A stretch of 64,000 bases of DNA, taken from assembly GCF_036370855.1 (NCBI RefSeq), contig NC_088103.1, positions 11,719,404 through 11,783,403 of the forward strand, given 5' to 3'. This stretch comes from Dromaius novaehollandiae. Lineage: Eukaryota; Chordata; Aves; Casuariiformes; Dromaiidae. The notes beneath the pieces were generated by a model, which saw only the letters and a program-made list of their open reading frames with translations, ran no database searches and was not told the origin of the DNA. Positions 1-13,200 of the stretch are shown here, in pieces. The stretch's first letter is position 1. The number at the start of each line of letters is the position of its first letter. A program made the position numbers and the translations under genes.

Positions 1-3000
1 AGCTGGCTTCAGGAGGTTATTTCTCAAAGCATGTTTACAGAAAAGAGTAAAAAAATCTGTGGCTTTCTACAGCGTAGATCATACAGTTTTACTGTGAATC
101 ACTCAGAAAGCACTAAAAATCAATCATTCTTTCATAAGAGAGAAGTGTCACATCAGTGCTACAAAACTGCTCTCACCATGATATTCTTCCTGGCAAAACA
201 GAGATTTCAACAAACCTCTGGACTGCATGTTTTCCCACTCCCTATCACAGCCTAGCTTTCATCTCCTTTGGTTATCATTTTGCTAGTATAGCTGTATATA
301 CATTAACCTCTTCTAGCAAATCTTCCATCAGCAATCGCAGTACTGTCTGCAGCTGCTAGAACTTTCAAAATCCTGAAAATCTGGACCATAAATTCAAAGA
401 AGCTGTTGTTAACATTTGGTTTAAAAAACAAAACAAAACAAAAAAACCCACTGTGGTGTACACTCTAATGTATCATCTCAACCAGTAATTCTCCTTCCTG
501 GCAACTCTTTATTTTAAGAGTGCTAAAACGGAACACGTATTAGTTGCAAGTAATTTGTTTTCTTTTTCTTTATGAAATTACCGAACTGGAATGGCTACTG
601 TTAAGAACTACTACTAATTAAAATGTACGTTGTATACTCTTAGAACATAAACACATTAAAATAATGGAATAGTAAATAATGCCTGGTTGCAAATCCTTTA
701 TTCGCAGTGCAGCTAATCACACTGCAGAGCTGGGATATGATGGATCTGCACTTTCCCCTGATATGAGAAAAGAAGACTAAGAGATAAGGTAGCTGAGTCC
801 TATGGGTTCTTGCTGACATTGAAGAAGCCTGGAAACTGGGACTATTTTGGCCAGACTGAGGGCAATGGAATTGGCTTTGAAGAATCCCATCTTATCTCAT
901 GCAACACTAAAATTTGAGACAGAGGTGAGAAGACTCATAAGTTACCTTGGCCCTAAGATAAGAGGAGCTCGGACTGTAAGCCTGACCTAAATCCTCCCAG
1001 GCATTAAAAGACCTGGTACTTTTTCTTTCCATCTGAGGCAGAGATCAATTTCTTCATGACTCCTACCTTGAGAAGATGTCCTCGAGGATGGGTCTCTGAT
1101 TTATTGTTACAATTCCGAGGGTCATATTTCCTTAGACTTTTGTTTTATGTTATTCTGTGGGCCTAGGTGCTGAAATGACTGGCAGATGGAGCCACAAAAA
1201 ATTTCCTTGTGGGAGGAAGAATTTCATGCCTGCTGATCTAAAATATTTCATAAGAATGTAAGAATATGACTGCACAGGAACAAAGGTCTGTTTAGCCTAA
1301 TTTACTTTCTCATAGGACCAGATGCTTAAGGCGAAAAAATAATCTTAGTTCTGGCATTTGTTGCCTTTGCAACCTTAATCCATTTCCTTGTGCATGAATT
1401 GTAATCATCTTTTGTTACATGATCACAACAGTTTTTCCCAAAGAACTCCAGACTCAGTTACTGCTCCGAGTGGATGCTGCTCAATTAAGCACCAGTAGGT
1501 ACTATTTTGCTTAATCCTTATTGTTCTTTATAAGGCATTTAATATGTTGGAATATTTATTGCTTGCCAGTCAAACCTTAGTTTAAAGACCGGATGATTAA
1601 TGCTGGATGAATCTGTCCATGTTTCTCATCACTGTTATTTGAGCTCTTCAAAAAAAGTAATGGATTAATCTGCAATGTACCCCTATGAGATGATGCTGAA
1701 TTATTATCCTCAACTTACATAAGAATTATAATAAGAGAGAAAATCATCTTAGCATTGTAAGGTAAGTGATTTCATTTGCCCAGAACTTCTGAAAATCAGA
1801 TCTCAAGTTGGGTGAACAAAACTGAAGTACACACCATTAATAATCACTCCTATTTTCTAGTCCGAGTGACTTAATTAGCAGAATGCAGATGTCTGGTAAC
1901 AGAGAAAAATGAAAAACAACTGAAGAGGGAAACATTCAACTCTCAGATCAACACCTGAGATCATCCACTTTCTTCTGTCTCCTCTTTGATTTACTACACA
2001 ACTTAAAATTTCTACAACAAATAGGGCTCGGACTATATGAAATGCCTTCTAGTTAGCAACCCTGATGCATCCCTTCAAGTAGGTCTACTCTGTTCAACAA
2101 ATAAGCACAAAATCCATGGAAAAAATATTATACAAATATGCTACATAATAATACATTTTCTTTCATACTCTCAGAAGAGGAAAATTAAAAATCTGTATTG
2201 AAGTCTACTCTGACAGACAGATATGAATGACTACTCTTCTGAACAATATGCAAGCTCATGATCCTATGCAATAGAAGTTAATGGAAGTATTTATATGGAA
2301 TTCAACAGGAGCAGAACTAAACCCCAAATAGCTATTTACTAGAGACTGCCTGCTAAACTAAACTTTTATATCCAGCGTTCTTCTAAATTTGTTGTTTCTG
2401 TAGTTTATGCTGGTGAAATGGCCAAGAACATGGTTTTGAGCCCTAAAAATAAAAGTATTTAAAATTTCCCATGGAACTTTCCCTGGGGAGTTGTATTAAT
2501 ATATCACTGTTTTGTGAGACATGAAAAAAACTATTAAGGTAAAAAAAACCAAAAATCAAAAAAACAAACAGTCCTTCCGAATCTAGTGCATTTGTTTTTG
2601 GTTTAAATCTGTTGATTGGCTATGGACATCCAGATGGTTTTGTACTTAATTATCAGGATTAAAATAGGAAATCTCTGGATATGCATGGTTTTTCTTCCTT
2701 TTTTTTTCCTTGTTTTCTGCCAGGTACACTGAAAGACTATTTACTCTAAAACAGGAGTTTTGTCTCCCCAAATATGCAATTCTTAAGCACTGAATGGACA
2801 TACCTGACATATTCTCCTGCAATGTTTTCACACTTTGAATTACTGTAGTAGAAAAGAATCTTATGACAAGTGAGTCTTTCTCCTCTGCTCTCTCATATAC
2901 ATTTTTTTATTCACTAGCAAATGTATAATTAAACTAAAACTGAAGAACTGACCCTTCAGCTGTCACTCTCTGCTTTGTCCGTTATTTCAGGAATGGATCA

Positions 3001-4480
3001 ATGGCATTCAATATTTCAAAACGAGATGTAAATTTCCTGACAACCCTTTGATTTCGAAAGTATCTTCACATCTATTATCAGAGTAAGACTTAAACTCTCT
3101 AAGAGAATTTCTCTGACATCTAGCAAATAAATGTCTTTCAGCGATGGCAAAATGGCAGTTTCACACAACATTTCACCTGATAACAGATGTCCAGTCAGAA
3201 TCTGAGTAATGATATCTGATTTATACTATTCAGCATTCAGATTTAGAAGTTTCTGAGTTTTCTTTGGTTTTGCAAATGAAGGCCTCTGCTCACTGAGGAA
3301 GAGCCCTTCATGTTCCAAAACCCCTCTGTTTCTATTCCCTATTCCAGTACTATTACATGAAAGCAAAAGACAATCAAGTGGCACTTGGTCTTCATTTGGA
3401 AATAATCAAGAATTAACTAATTGTGAAGAGTCTACTTATATTAAAAGGGGGGGGGTAATAAAAGCAATTTCAAACCATACACAGTTCGTCATCTACTACC
3501 ATTATACCATTTTCATGTTCATTACTTTCCATGGAGATGATGATACTGAATCAAAGCAAAACTTACTTCACTTCGACTTAGCTTTCTGTCAAGCAAGTTC
3601 ATGTTACAGACCCCTCTAATCAATGTAATAAGTTACAACATGCAAAACAGCTCATCACTTTGCATAAAATGGGCACTTCTTGACTGGCAAAATGATTTAG
3701 AAAATACGCTATTCAAAATACTCAAGCTACTGGATCATGTATTTTCATTAAAGAGAAATGCTTGGTTTAGAGGAAAAGTAGGCATTGACCTAAACAAAAA
3801 AAGTTCACACTTATTTAAAAGATATAAATATTTGTAGAAAATATTTTTAGTAGAATAATCTGAGCCCAGATACATAATTGCTACTCATGCTGAGTAGGAC
3901 TTACTGTAGCAGTTAAAATAAAATATCCCACTAAAGTCAAGTAGTAAAGTCTTTTATAATTCCATAATTATTAAGAGTAAATACTATCCATTGGAATAAT
4001 GATTGAAAAGCTTGCACTTTTTAAGTAAATTTTGCAGTAAGAGTGAATCCATACAATTTCACAAACTGAAATGGTAAGGCAGAGGTGTCTGAAGAATATT
4101 TTTTGGGGAAAAAAAAAACCTTATGTATTTATTAGCTTGTGCCTGGTTTTACCACAGTACAATGTTTCAGGTACAGGTTTTTTTCACCACACCTATAGAT
4201 CTTGATCCAATAATCAAACAGCTCTGTGTCAGGCCAGCCTCAATGCCAAAAGATATCTGTAAGGATGCATATTGTATACAAGATTGTCTTACTCCCAGGA
4301 GTCTTATTCCAATGGCCTTACACAGACCATCTGCTGGAGAACTATATAAAGAGCAAGATATATGGCAAAGAAACTCTTGGTTATGCCAATATTCAAAGCT
4401 TGCATTTGACCTGCCAAAGCAGAAAAGATCAGGCCCCTTCTCACCTGTTTATGTAAGACTTTGCTGAATTGTCCCTTGTT
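1..4480. other. AT-rich unique sequence, no gene recognised
   Basis: No frame longer than about 114 codons, no homology I recognise and no clear repeat. Minor items are an A/C-rich stretch near 421-448 and a run of nine G at 3,447-3,455. The 114-codon plus-strand frame at 4,123-4,467 has no good splice boundaries and reads as chance. Consistent with intron or intergenic DNA. Confidence 0.6.
3447..3455 (+). repeat. G9 homopolymer
   Basis: Nine consecutive G within AT-rich sequence, following TTAAAA. Such runs are length-unstable and are often where assemblies err. Confidence 0.9.
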
Positions 4481-5055
4481 ACTAGCAGACAGGATCTGTG
4501 GATACAGGACAGAAAGACTTCACTTCTATCCTGAATGAAGGGCTCTAAAATAGCAACATGGAGACTGTTGCCATCGAGACAACACTCCCTGGCTGACATC
4601 ACTTCCTGAGTGGTCTCCCCTTCCCCAGAGGGAGCGGTCCCTTTCCCAGAGGGAGCAATCCCTAATGATGCATTGGGCAGAAGAGGAATACAAAGGGTCA
4701 TTTTGGATAAATGTTGCTATGTCTGTTTCCCTCATGTTGGAGTGCTCCTGGCAGACTGTGAAATGATGATTCTTGCTGGTGACACCAACAGAAAAGGACT
4801 CCCGGGTGGAGCCACCACAGTGACCAAAAGCAAGAAGCAACTTCCACGTAGCTGCGAACACTGTCAGCAGCTCCATTTTAACTGGAAGGTTGAAAGGAAC
4901 TTGAACAGCTTTGTTTACTGATCCTAATATGCCATATAGGAGCAGGGGGAGAAGTGTGAGAGAACATCCTCCCCTGACTACTACGAGAGACAATTCCCCA
5001 GGCCAATATGAGAGCACAGAAACAACTTCTATTCTAGCATGTACCCACCCAACAA
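4480..5055 (-). mobile_element. Possible degenerate LTR-like element
   Basis: This block is visibly richer in G+C than its flanks and carries the longest open frame in the window (178 codons, minus strand, 4,526-5,062), which matches no protein I know. Read on the minus strand it could be a solo LTR. It would start near a TGTTGGGTGG about 5,055, then show a CCAAT-like ATTGGCC, a TATATGG, an AGTAAACAAAGC resembling a poly(A) signal, and a terminal CA near 4,480. These are weak signals. I see no target-site duplication and no internal gag, pol or env sequence. It could equally be a diverged DNA transposon or an old regulatory block. An internal 21-22 bp duplication lies at 4,617-4,659. Confidence 0.3.
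4617..4659 (+). repeat. Imperfect tandem duplication, 2 x 21-22 bp
   Basis: The unit CCCCTTCCCCAGAGGGAGC (4,617 onward) is followed directly by CCCTTTCCCAGAGGGAGC (4,639 onward), with short GGT or AAT ends. It sits inside the GC-richer block. Confidence 0.8.
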
Positions 5056-6409
5056 GAAGCATTATTGAGTTAAAACTTTACAACATTGTAATTAAATTTA
5101 AAATAATCTTTCCTGTATATTTTTTATTAAGTTTTATAACTTTAATAACTATAAAAAGGGCTTATTAAAATGAAGATAAGATATGCACAGTATGTATGCT
5201 AATGAAAACTAAAATAATGCTACATAATCTCTGTAAATAGAGAAGGACAGAATAGATAATGGGCTCAGTCTTCAGCAGAGCCAGAAAACCTTTCTGCAGA
5301 ACAACAAAAAAGCTGGAGCTTTCTCATGTGCTGTCAGCCCACAGATCCCCTCCAAGTTCACAACAGTAGAACAAACCATTTTGAAAGGACATCTGAAATG
5401 TCTCACAGCGGAACCTGTCCTGAAAAATGCACCAACCTTTTCTCCTGAGACATGTAAGCCTTTGTACCCAAATCACTTGGTTATCTTAGCAACAATACTA
5501 GAATTATCTTAAGAAGAAGAGAAGGTTGATACACTTAGATTTACTAAAATTTTGTAAAATTAAGCTAAAGTTAAGGTGCATTTTGAAATCTCCTTCTATT
5601 AGCACTGATTTCAAACAAGCAAGTAAAGATTACTATGATCAATAAAAATTAATGATGAATAAAAATTAAGTCTCGCTACTGGATAGGAAAATGGGTGAGA
5701 GAAACAAAAGCTACCTCTTCAAGGACTGATTAGCATAGCTACACTGAGCTAATAAATGTGAAATTTTGTATGCACACCAAATAAAGACTATTATCAGAGA
5801 CACGTGAAATACTCAGAATTCACTAGTACCTCAGCTGGAAGCTCAAGTATGAAGCAGAGATAAGTTTTGCTTATGCTTATGAACACAACATAGTGTTCTT
5901 TCAGTCTTGTACTTGACAGGTACACTTTGGGTTTAAGCTTCTGAATAACTCCAAGGTTAGTGTCTGTTTGGTCAATGGTAACAGCCCATCTACAGCCTGA
6001 CAGCTTCCAGCTGCAACAATAATGCTTAGAGCAGAAGGCAGCTCAGGCTGCAGCTGAAGGCATTTCAGCCCCTCACCAGTTTCACTATTCAGATCAACTT
6101 CCTACCTAAATTGAAATATATCTAGGAGACAAAAGGACCTATTCTATTCTTCAGAGGCTGCAAATTAGAAAGTAGGAAAACTAAAGTTTTCTGGTAACAT
6201 ACACCATGTAAGACTACCATATTGATGGACTGGCCTCAATTTCAGAAGAGAAGCAATGAATGGCATCACCCCTGATGAGGAGAACAGCATCATTATCACT
6301 CTTATTTATCTAAGGGAAAAATATTGCTGACTTCGGATGGTTGGCTCAAAGCAAGTTCCTACTCCCTGAAAATACCAGATCCAAGTAAGGGGTAACCAAT
6401 GATTGGGCA
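5056..6409. other. Unique AT-rich spacer
   Basis: Nothing recognised on either strand. No open frame of note, and no repeat between the GC-richer block and the CR1 copy. Confidence 0.55.
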
Positions 6410-7202
6410 AAAAACAGTTAGGAACTTTAGGAAACTCAACGAGGGCAAATGCAAAGTCCTGCAGCTGGGAAGGAAGAACCTCCAGCAGCAATACAGGCTG
6501 GGGGCTGCCTGGCTGGTGAGCAGCCCTGCTGAAAGGGGCCCAGGCAGACAGCAGGCTGAGCATGAGCCACCAGTGTGCTTTGGCCACAAAGAAGGCCAGC
6601 AGCACCCTGGACTGCAGGAACAGGAGCAGAGCCAGCAGATCAAAGGAAGTGATTCTCCCCCTCTACTTGACACTTGTGAGTCCACGGACCTTTGATACTG
6701 TGTCCAGTTTTGGCCCCCTCAGTACAGAAAGACCTGAGCAAGTGGAGCAAGTTCAGCAGAGGGCCACCAGAATGGTTGGGGGCTGGAGCCCTTCCCCTGT
6801 GAGGAGGTGCTGAGGGAACAGGGCTTTTTCTGATGGAAGCAGCAGCTTCAGGGAGACCTAAGAGCAGCCCCCCAAAACCTACGAGGAGGTCATCAAGAGC
6901 ACAGAGCCGGGCTCTGCACGGATGCGTGTGGTGGCAGGACGAGAGACAACGGGCATGAGTTGGAACGAGAGAGGTTCAGAGTGGGCGTAAGAAAACCCCT
7001 TTTCCCCATGAGGCCAGCCCAGCAGTGGAGCAGGGTGCCCGGACAGGTTGGGCAGTCTCATTCCATGGAGGTTTTCAAGATGTGACTGGATAAAGCCCTG
7101 AGCAACCTGCTGTGACGCCACAGCTGACCCTGCTTTGAGCAGGAGGTTGGAATGGAGCCCTCCTGATGTCCCCTTCAACCTGAATTATCCTATGATGCTA
7201 TG
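6410..7202 (+). mobile_element. CR1 LINE, 5'-truncated 3' end
   Basis: This is the 3' part of a chicken-repeat-1 retrotransposon in sense orientation, truncated at its 5' end as most CR1 copies are. Two plus frames carry the carboxyl end of ORF2, the reverse-transcriptase protein. The first, near 6,430-6,510, reads KLNEGKCKVLQLGRKN and YRLGAAWL. After a frameshift the second, from 6,562, reads MSHQCALATKKA, SRSKEVILPLY and VQQRATRMVGG. This order matches CR1 ORF2 (NKGKCKVLHLGRNN, then MSQQCALAAKKA, then QRRATKM). The 3' terminus at about 7,190-7,202 is TATGATGCTATG, the short terminal repeat typical of CR1, with no poly(A). Frameshifts and stops make it a dead copy. The exact 5' breakpoint is uncertain by some 20-30 bases. 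The family is confidently called, the subfamily is not. Confidence 0.93.
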
Positions 7203-10200
7203 TATGCACTTAGACTTTGTAGCATGCAGTTTCAGCATAAGTAGACTATATACTTACAGAGAAATCAGATGTAAAAACTAAAAAGCAAGCAAGCAAGAGA
7301 CCCTATATCAAAAGTGTTTATTACACTATTCAGTTCAGTCAAAAGCATTCAGCTGCCCATTGCAGTCTGTCCCTGGTGCTGTCCCTAACACATGTTCACA
7401 GTGTTCAAACAGAACAGTTTGAAAAAAAGTTCCATCATGTATCACTCAGAAGCCCCTTATGTACAGGCCTGTCGCAAACTCTCCTGCAACTTGTGAAATA
7501 ACTTATTAGTATAACTTAGAAAGTCTTACAGTCTCATTTACTAAAGATGGCTGGATCCATTACTCCAGTCGCGCATTAACCTCAGTGCTGAGGACATACT
7601 CAGATTTTCTACTGTTAGTGCTGCCGGTAGTACCATGGAAATCACAAGGATATTCACAGTGCTTACAGTTCAGCACATGCCAGTGTCTTCACAGGATGAA
7701 CGGAAATTGTCTGGCCTTTGTCACAGGAAGGCATATGGTCATAGCTTTCTCTCTCATATCACTTTAAAAGGACTGGTCATATGTAACTTGAGATCAAGCA
7801 AGAAGCATATTAAAGAGAGGGTGAATGTCTCCTAGATAAGGAAGGACCCATACTCCAACCTCAGCTATGTAACTTCCTCTAGCGCTTTATTTCTACAGCA
7901 AGTCAGACTAACCTGATCGTGGTATTATTTTGGTGCTTAACACAGTATCTTCATGAAGGCAGAACAGCCTTCCTAGGCTATTGAACTGAGCCTTCAGTTA
8001 AGCCTTTCTAATGCATTTGTTGTCCTCACAGCATCTGCACTGTTCAGCCATCTCACTCTCCTGTTTCAGACACAGCACTACACACTACCAGTGGTAAGAA
8101 CACTGCAGTTATGCTTTAGCTACTTATCCTTGGCTCCAGTGAGTGCACTTTCCCCAAAATATTTAACAATATTGAAGCTTTTAACAGTCTCTTTTACTAA
8201 AAGCTCCATGACTCAGTTACACAGTAACAAAACCACACTAATTTCTGTCAATGAAAACCAGAAATTGCAGCTATTCTGATTCATTTAAACACTCAAGGAG
8301 TGTGCATGTCTGATCCACATCAACGTTAATGACAAGTTATTCCACTTCTGTGGATAATAGCTAATTGCTTTTGATGGAATAAAGTCTGTGCTGATTATTC
8401 TGTATCTTGGCAACTTAAAAAAATACAACTTTATTTGATATCTAATCCACCAATGCATGAAATATAAGCAATGTTTTATATATATATCATCATCTCTAAG
8501 AGGAATGGTGCTTTAAAATGTTAGACTAATATATTTTTCACAGTTCACAGTTCAATAAACTATTCTATGTAAATGTGATAATCCCTGTGATTTATATATC
8601 AAAACCTGTTCTAGTGGTATAAAAAAAGTAAAATACACCATGAAGGCCAGACTGCTTCTATGATTTGCCTGGAACGGCACTGTTTTGACAAAAACTTTAT
8701 AGTTGACTTTTAAAACGCAAATTTTTGGAGGGCTGAAGTACTAAAGGACAGTACACAGCATGTTATATAACAATAAAGGAAAAGCAACATATTTGAGGGA
8801 CAGTAACAGTTTACATAGTGGGTATGCTTTAATAAAGCTATGTGCCAGAGCATATGAAAGTAATGATTTTATCTGTTCTGTTTTTTTAATCTATTTACTT
8901 TTTAATAGATACCAACACATTACCAAGTGCAGATTCTCCCTTATTTAGTATTCTAAGTAGAACCAAAATAACTATACATAATCTTTTAGCATATTTTGCC
9001 TTACACCATGCACAAAACTTCTCCATAAGGAGATCTACATTTACTTGTTAATTGATTGCACTGATCTGCAAAGTGTTTTCTGAACTTCTACCAGTCCACG
9101 GTTTGCTCATGAACTTAGCGGTTACTATAAGCCCTGGAAATTTTTGACACTGAAATGAGAATGTGGTATTATTTCTCCTAGATTCTAATAAGTACATATT
9201 TAATAAATACATTCTTAAATTTGTATTGTTTGGATATGTCTATTTAACTGTTGCAACTTTGCCAACAGGGTAGTAGGAGTTACTGAGGGACCTGACTACG
9301 TCAGGAAAAGCAAGTCAAAATAATGCATTTCCTAGATAAAAGAGTTTTTGTTGGATATCTTAACAATTTCCTTTTCTTCGTGTGGCTAAGTTTCACTTTG
9401 TTCCTTCCCAGCTGATGGAGAGAAGGTTTAATCTCTGGTGGCACACCTTCTGGTCTGCTTACAATGACCTTCACACCTTTCTTTTCTAGTCACTTTCCCA
9501 TACAGTGGGTTTTGACATGTGCAGTCTTGTCTCATTGTGAACCCAATCACATCTTTATCAACCTAGCCACTGAGGGACAGGCCTCTGGCCAGAGGCTGCA
9601 ACAGTATCTCACTGTTGCAACAATGAATTTACAGTGCTTTGTGTGTGCAAACATACATGCATAGTACATGGAGAGCTGATAGTGATTTCTAGATAACACT
9701 AGGCAATTGGGATGTATCATAGAAGACTTTTGTGATGTGGTTATAGAGATTCCCTAATCATCCACTGTTCACACCTGACTTAAAATTAGATGGTAAATAG
9801 ACTTAGAACAGAAAAAAAAAAAAACATTTTCATTATCTCCTGAAAAGCAATTCAGTTGCAGTTCATGGTAAGCACTGAGTGATGGGGAGAAACAGTTCAT
9901 TGTTTTGACTACCATTCCTCAGCTTGTTAAACAAGGCATTATGCAGGGACAGATGTATGAAATCTGCCTAAAAACAAAAAGCAAAACCAAAAAAGGCCAT
10001 AAAACCCACTTTCCTTCAGGTAAATACAAATTTAGATGCATAATTAATTAAACACCTACCGGTGTTTAATTAACATAATTAATTAACATCTACCAGTTTT
10101 AGAACTACTCATGTAGTCTTAGCTCAGCCCCCTAAATCACAGACACCATGATGCAGTTTTTAATTACAGGGGCACACGTTAATTCTTTTCCACAAAAATC

Positions 10201-13200
10201 ATCGCCTTATTTAGTGCACAGCTAAATACTTGCAAATAGAGGGTAACTTCAATCCCTCTTCCCTCCTCCAACTACTTCATTGATGGTCAGACTTGGGATA
10301 CACAGCTCAAGCACAACTGAGTTTGGCCCTAAACAAATAAAACCTGCTGCTTGTGAGCATTCACAGAAATGCAGATTGCCAGGAGAACTTGAAACCCAAC
10401 ATTTTCCCAACAAAAATGGCGTTTCACCACATCTACTGGTTCTGAAATAAAAATAGTATTTCTGGAAAAAATAGCTGACATCTTTCCAAAGCCTTGTTTT
10501 GGGTCATTGCAATGATGCACGTGGACCTAATAAAAGAATGGCTCAAAGCTGATGCGTGTGGGTCTATGAAAGGATGGTTCAAAGTTAGTCTGTTGAGAAG
10601 CATGGCTTTTACGGACTTTTAGTAGCAGTGTGTCCTGGTGCTACTCTCTCCCTGGCAATCTCTATCTCCATTACTTATTCAAGTGTTGTCTTGCAGGCAT
10701 AAACAACTACTGCATCATCTCTGCATTTGATGTGAAAACGGCTCCTTGTAAGAAGGCTATAATGATGTTTTACAGGCAAACACCAGAATGCATTAAGGAG
10801 CAAAGAAACTTACTCATTTAATTTCCATCCCCTTTTTCCATTTGTCAAGATTAATACTCATTCAATAGTCCTCCTAGAACTGATCTCTGCAAGCTCAGGG
10901 TGAGAAAATCACAGTTCTTCCTGAATCTAAGTGTTTTGTGGCACCTGAGAGATATTAGGCTGAGTTTTATTCATAATTTTGTGTTTTTCTATACATCAAT
11001 AATCTGATAAACGGAAAACACACAATTCTGATTTTTACTCCACCCTCACCAATTCTGTTCATTGCCAGTGATGCTGTATTTCAATATATATTTCAAAGTG
11101 CATAAACCACAAACGATAACACGATTTACTAAGAAATCCTATGCAGTGCTTGGTTTTTTTTCAAAACATTAGACAAGACACACTCAAGGGTCTGAAGAAT
11201 ATCTATTGGTTAAATGATGCATTAATTTACAACTGAAGAAGCAATCCAGATAAAGATTACAATTTTATATAAAAAAAGTCTCCGGATAAAAGTGGAAAGA
11301 CATGTTCCAGTCTAGGGAAGAAAACAACAACAGAGTCCACATGGAAAATTTTACTGCAGTAAGAAAATTAAGAGAGAGTTCTGAGTAATTACTACAGAAG
11401 ATCTAAAAATTCTTAGCAGTAAGCAAGACTGCCATTTTTTCTGTTATTTTCTAACTATGAAGGCCCAGTTCATGAAAATTATGGTAATATTTTTTATAAA
11501 GCCCTACGAGTTGCGTAATACTGGTAATAAAAGAGGGCCTCACCTTACAATAGTTGATTATATTTTGCCGGCCACCCATGTTATGCTGAGTGCCTAAACA
11601 GCCCACAAAAGGGTATTTCTGTGCATTTCACTTGAAAAGGCACTCTTTTTCAATACGCAGTGCCCTTCATTTACTAGCATTATATCCTATCCCTCTCTCC
11701 CTTCATTTTGCCTTCCTCTTCCTTCAAAAAAAAAAAAGAAAATTAATAGACATTTGCTTTTCACATGAAGATGGATTCCTGCCTAAATTTGGTGTTTGGT
11801 TCATTACACTTTCTTAGAGATAACTGAGCTCTTCATTTTGCAATAATCTCATGCCTTCTTTAAGAAGCTTTATTCAAATTTACAACAAGCAAAAGAACAG
11901 GGAATCAATTTCAGACAAATTCTGGTAGAAAAAGCATGACTAAATTACAGTTTCACACAGCAAAGCATAATCATGTTAGTAGTAAGACTCATTTATTAGA
12001 CCTCCATAAAGGGACACGGGAAAGGAAAGCCACCCATATCCAAATAGTGATGTTTTTAATTCCACCTTCTTTTAAAGCTTTTGGTGCAAGTTGTGCTGCA
12101 TATATACTCAGGATGCAGATTATGGGGATCCACTTCTGAAAACTAGTTTAGATAACTGAAATAAGCCAAGCTGCAGCAGTGGGTTGAGGTCCCTCTACAG
12201 TCCCTCCCCATTGTCAGAGGCACTGGCAGGGGAAGAGTCATCTCCACTATTTCAGCTGGATATCTGCATGTATTTGAAGATAAGCTGACTTACCCAGGGA
12301 AAGTGCCCATTTCTCTTGCTGATTGGAAGGAAACCCTAATCAGCTATCTGAGACTTAGACAGTAACTTTCACAAGGTTACTGTTAGGCTATTATATATAT
12401 CCCAGGTAAGACCACACTGAGACAGCAGAAGGAAAAGGAGATTGTTTTTTGATGGGGTCTGTTTTCAATGACAGTAATAAGCCTAGAAACAGATAAAAAT
12501 TATGGTGCATAAGGAGGAAGAGAGGGAGAAGGCTCTCCAGGATGGTTTGGATTGTGCTGTTTTCAGCAACAATATATCAAATATATTAAACCCTTTACTT
12601 TGAGAACAGAACTGATAAAATCCATATGATGTACAAAACCAGACAGAGACCTAGCAAAGGGAAGGAAGTATGCTATCAGCACATTTGCCAAAATTTGCCA
12701 AATCCTTTTTAGAGAGAAACAAATTTGGATTTAACAAAATCACACTTTTTTTCAAATTCATTCTTCATTACGCCAAGATAGCCACTGTCATTTCTTTTTA
12801 AATCCCGAAAATCAAAGTATGAGTAACGCCAGATACTATGGGACAGAAGAAGATAAATGGCTGGAAAGACAACAGAGCAATCGATACCTGTAAAAAAAAG
12901 CCAAAAAGAACAGCAAGTGAAAAAGATGTGGGTGCAAAAGATAGCAAATGTATCATGCAGAACAGGTAGCACAAATTGCCTCTAGGGCATTTTGCTTAGA
13001 CCAGAGAGGATAAAAACAAACTCAGAAGAGATCAAAGAGGAAAAAAATTAAGTCTTGGAGAGGGAGAACACACTCAAAGATCTAGAAGAGAAAACGTAGC
13101 ACAGAGTCAGGCAGCTATTTGGTGAGATCCTACACTTTATATGGATCAAAGGAAGGACTTCAGAAGAGAGTGTGTTTGAGCAAGAAAGCAGATTACAGAG

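Noticed and set aside
4123..4467. 114-codon plus-strand open frame
   Set aside because: No similarity, no splice or promoter context, and of a length expected by chance across six frames.
6399..6813. Two overlapping plus-strand frames as separate genes
   Set aside because: Both are pieces of CR1 ORF2 separated by a frameshift.
6879..7178. 99-codon minus-strand frame
   Set aside because: Antisense shadow of the CR1 3' region.
12709..12897. Open stretch after a strong minus-strand acceptor (TTTTTTTTACAG)
   Set aside because: The acceptor is good, but the only donors available (GTAATG, GTTAAA) are poor and the reading matches nothing.
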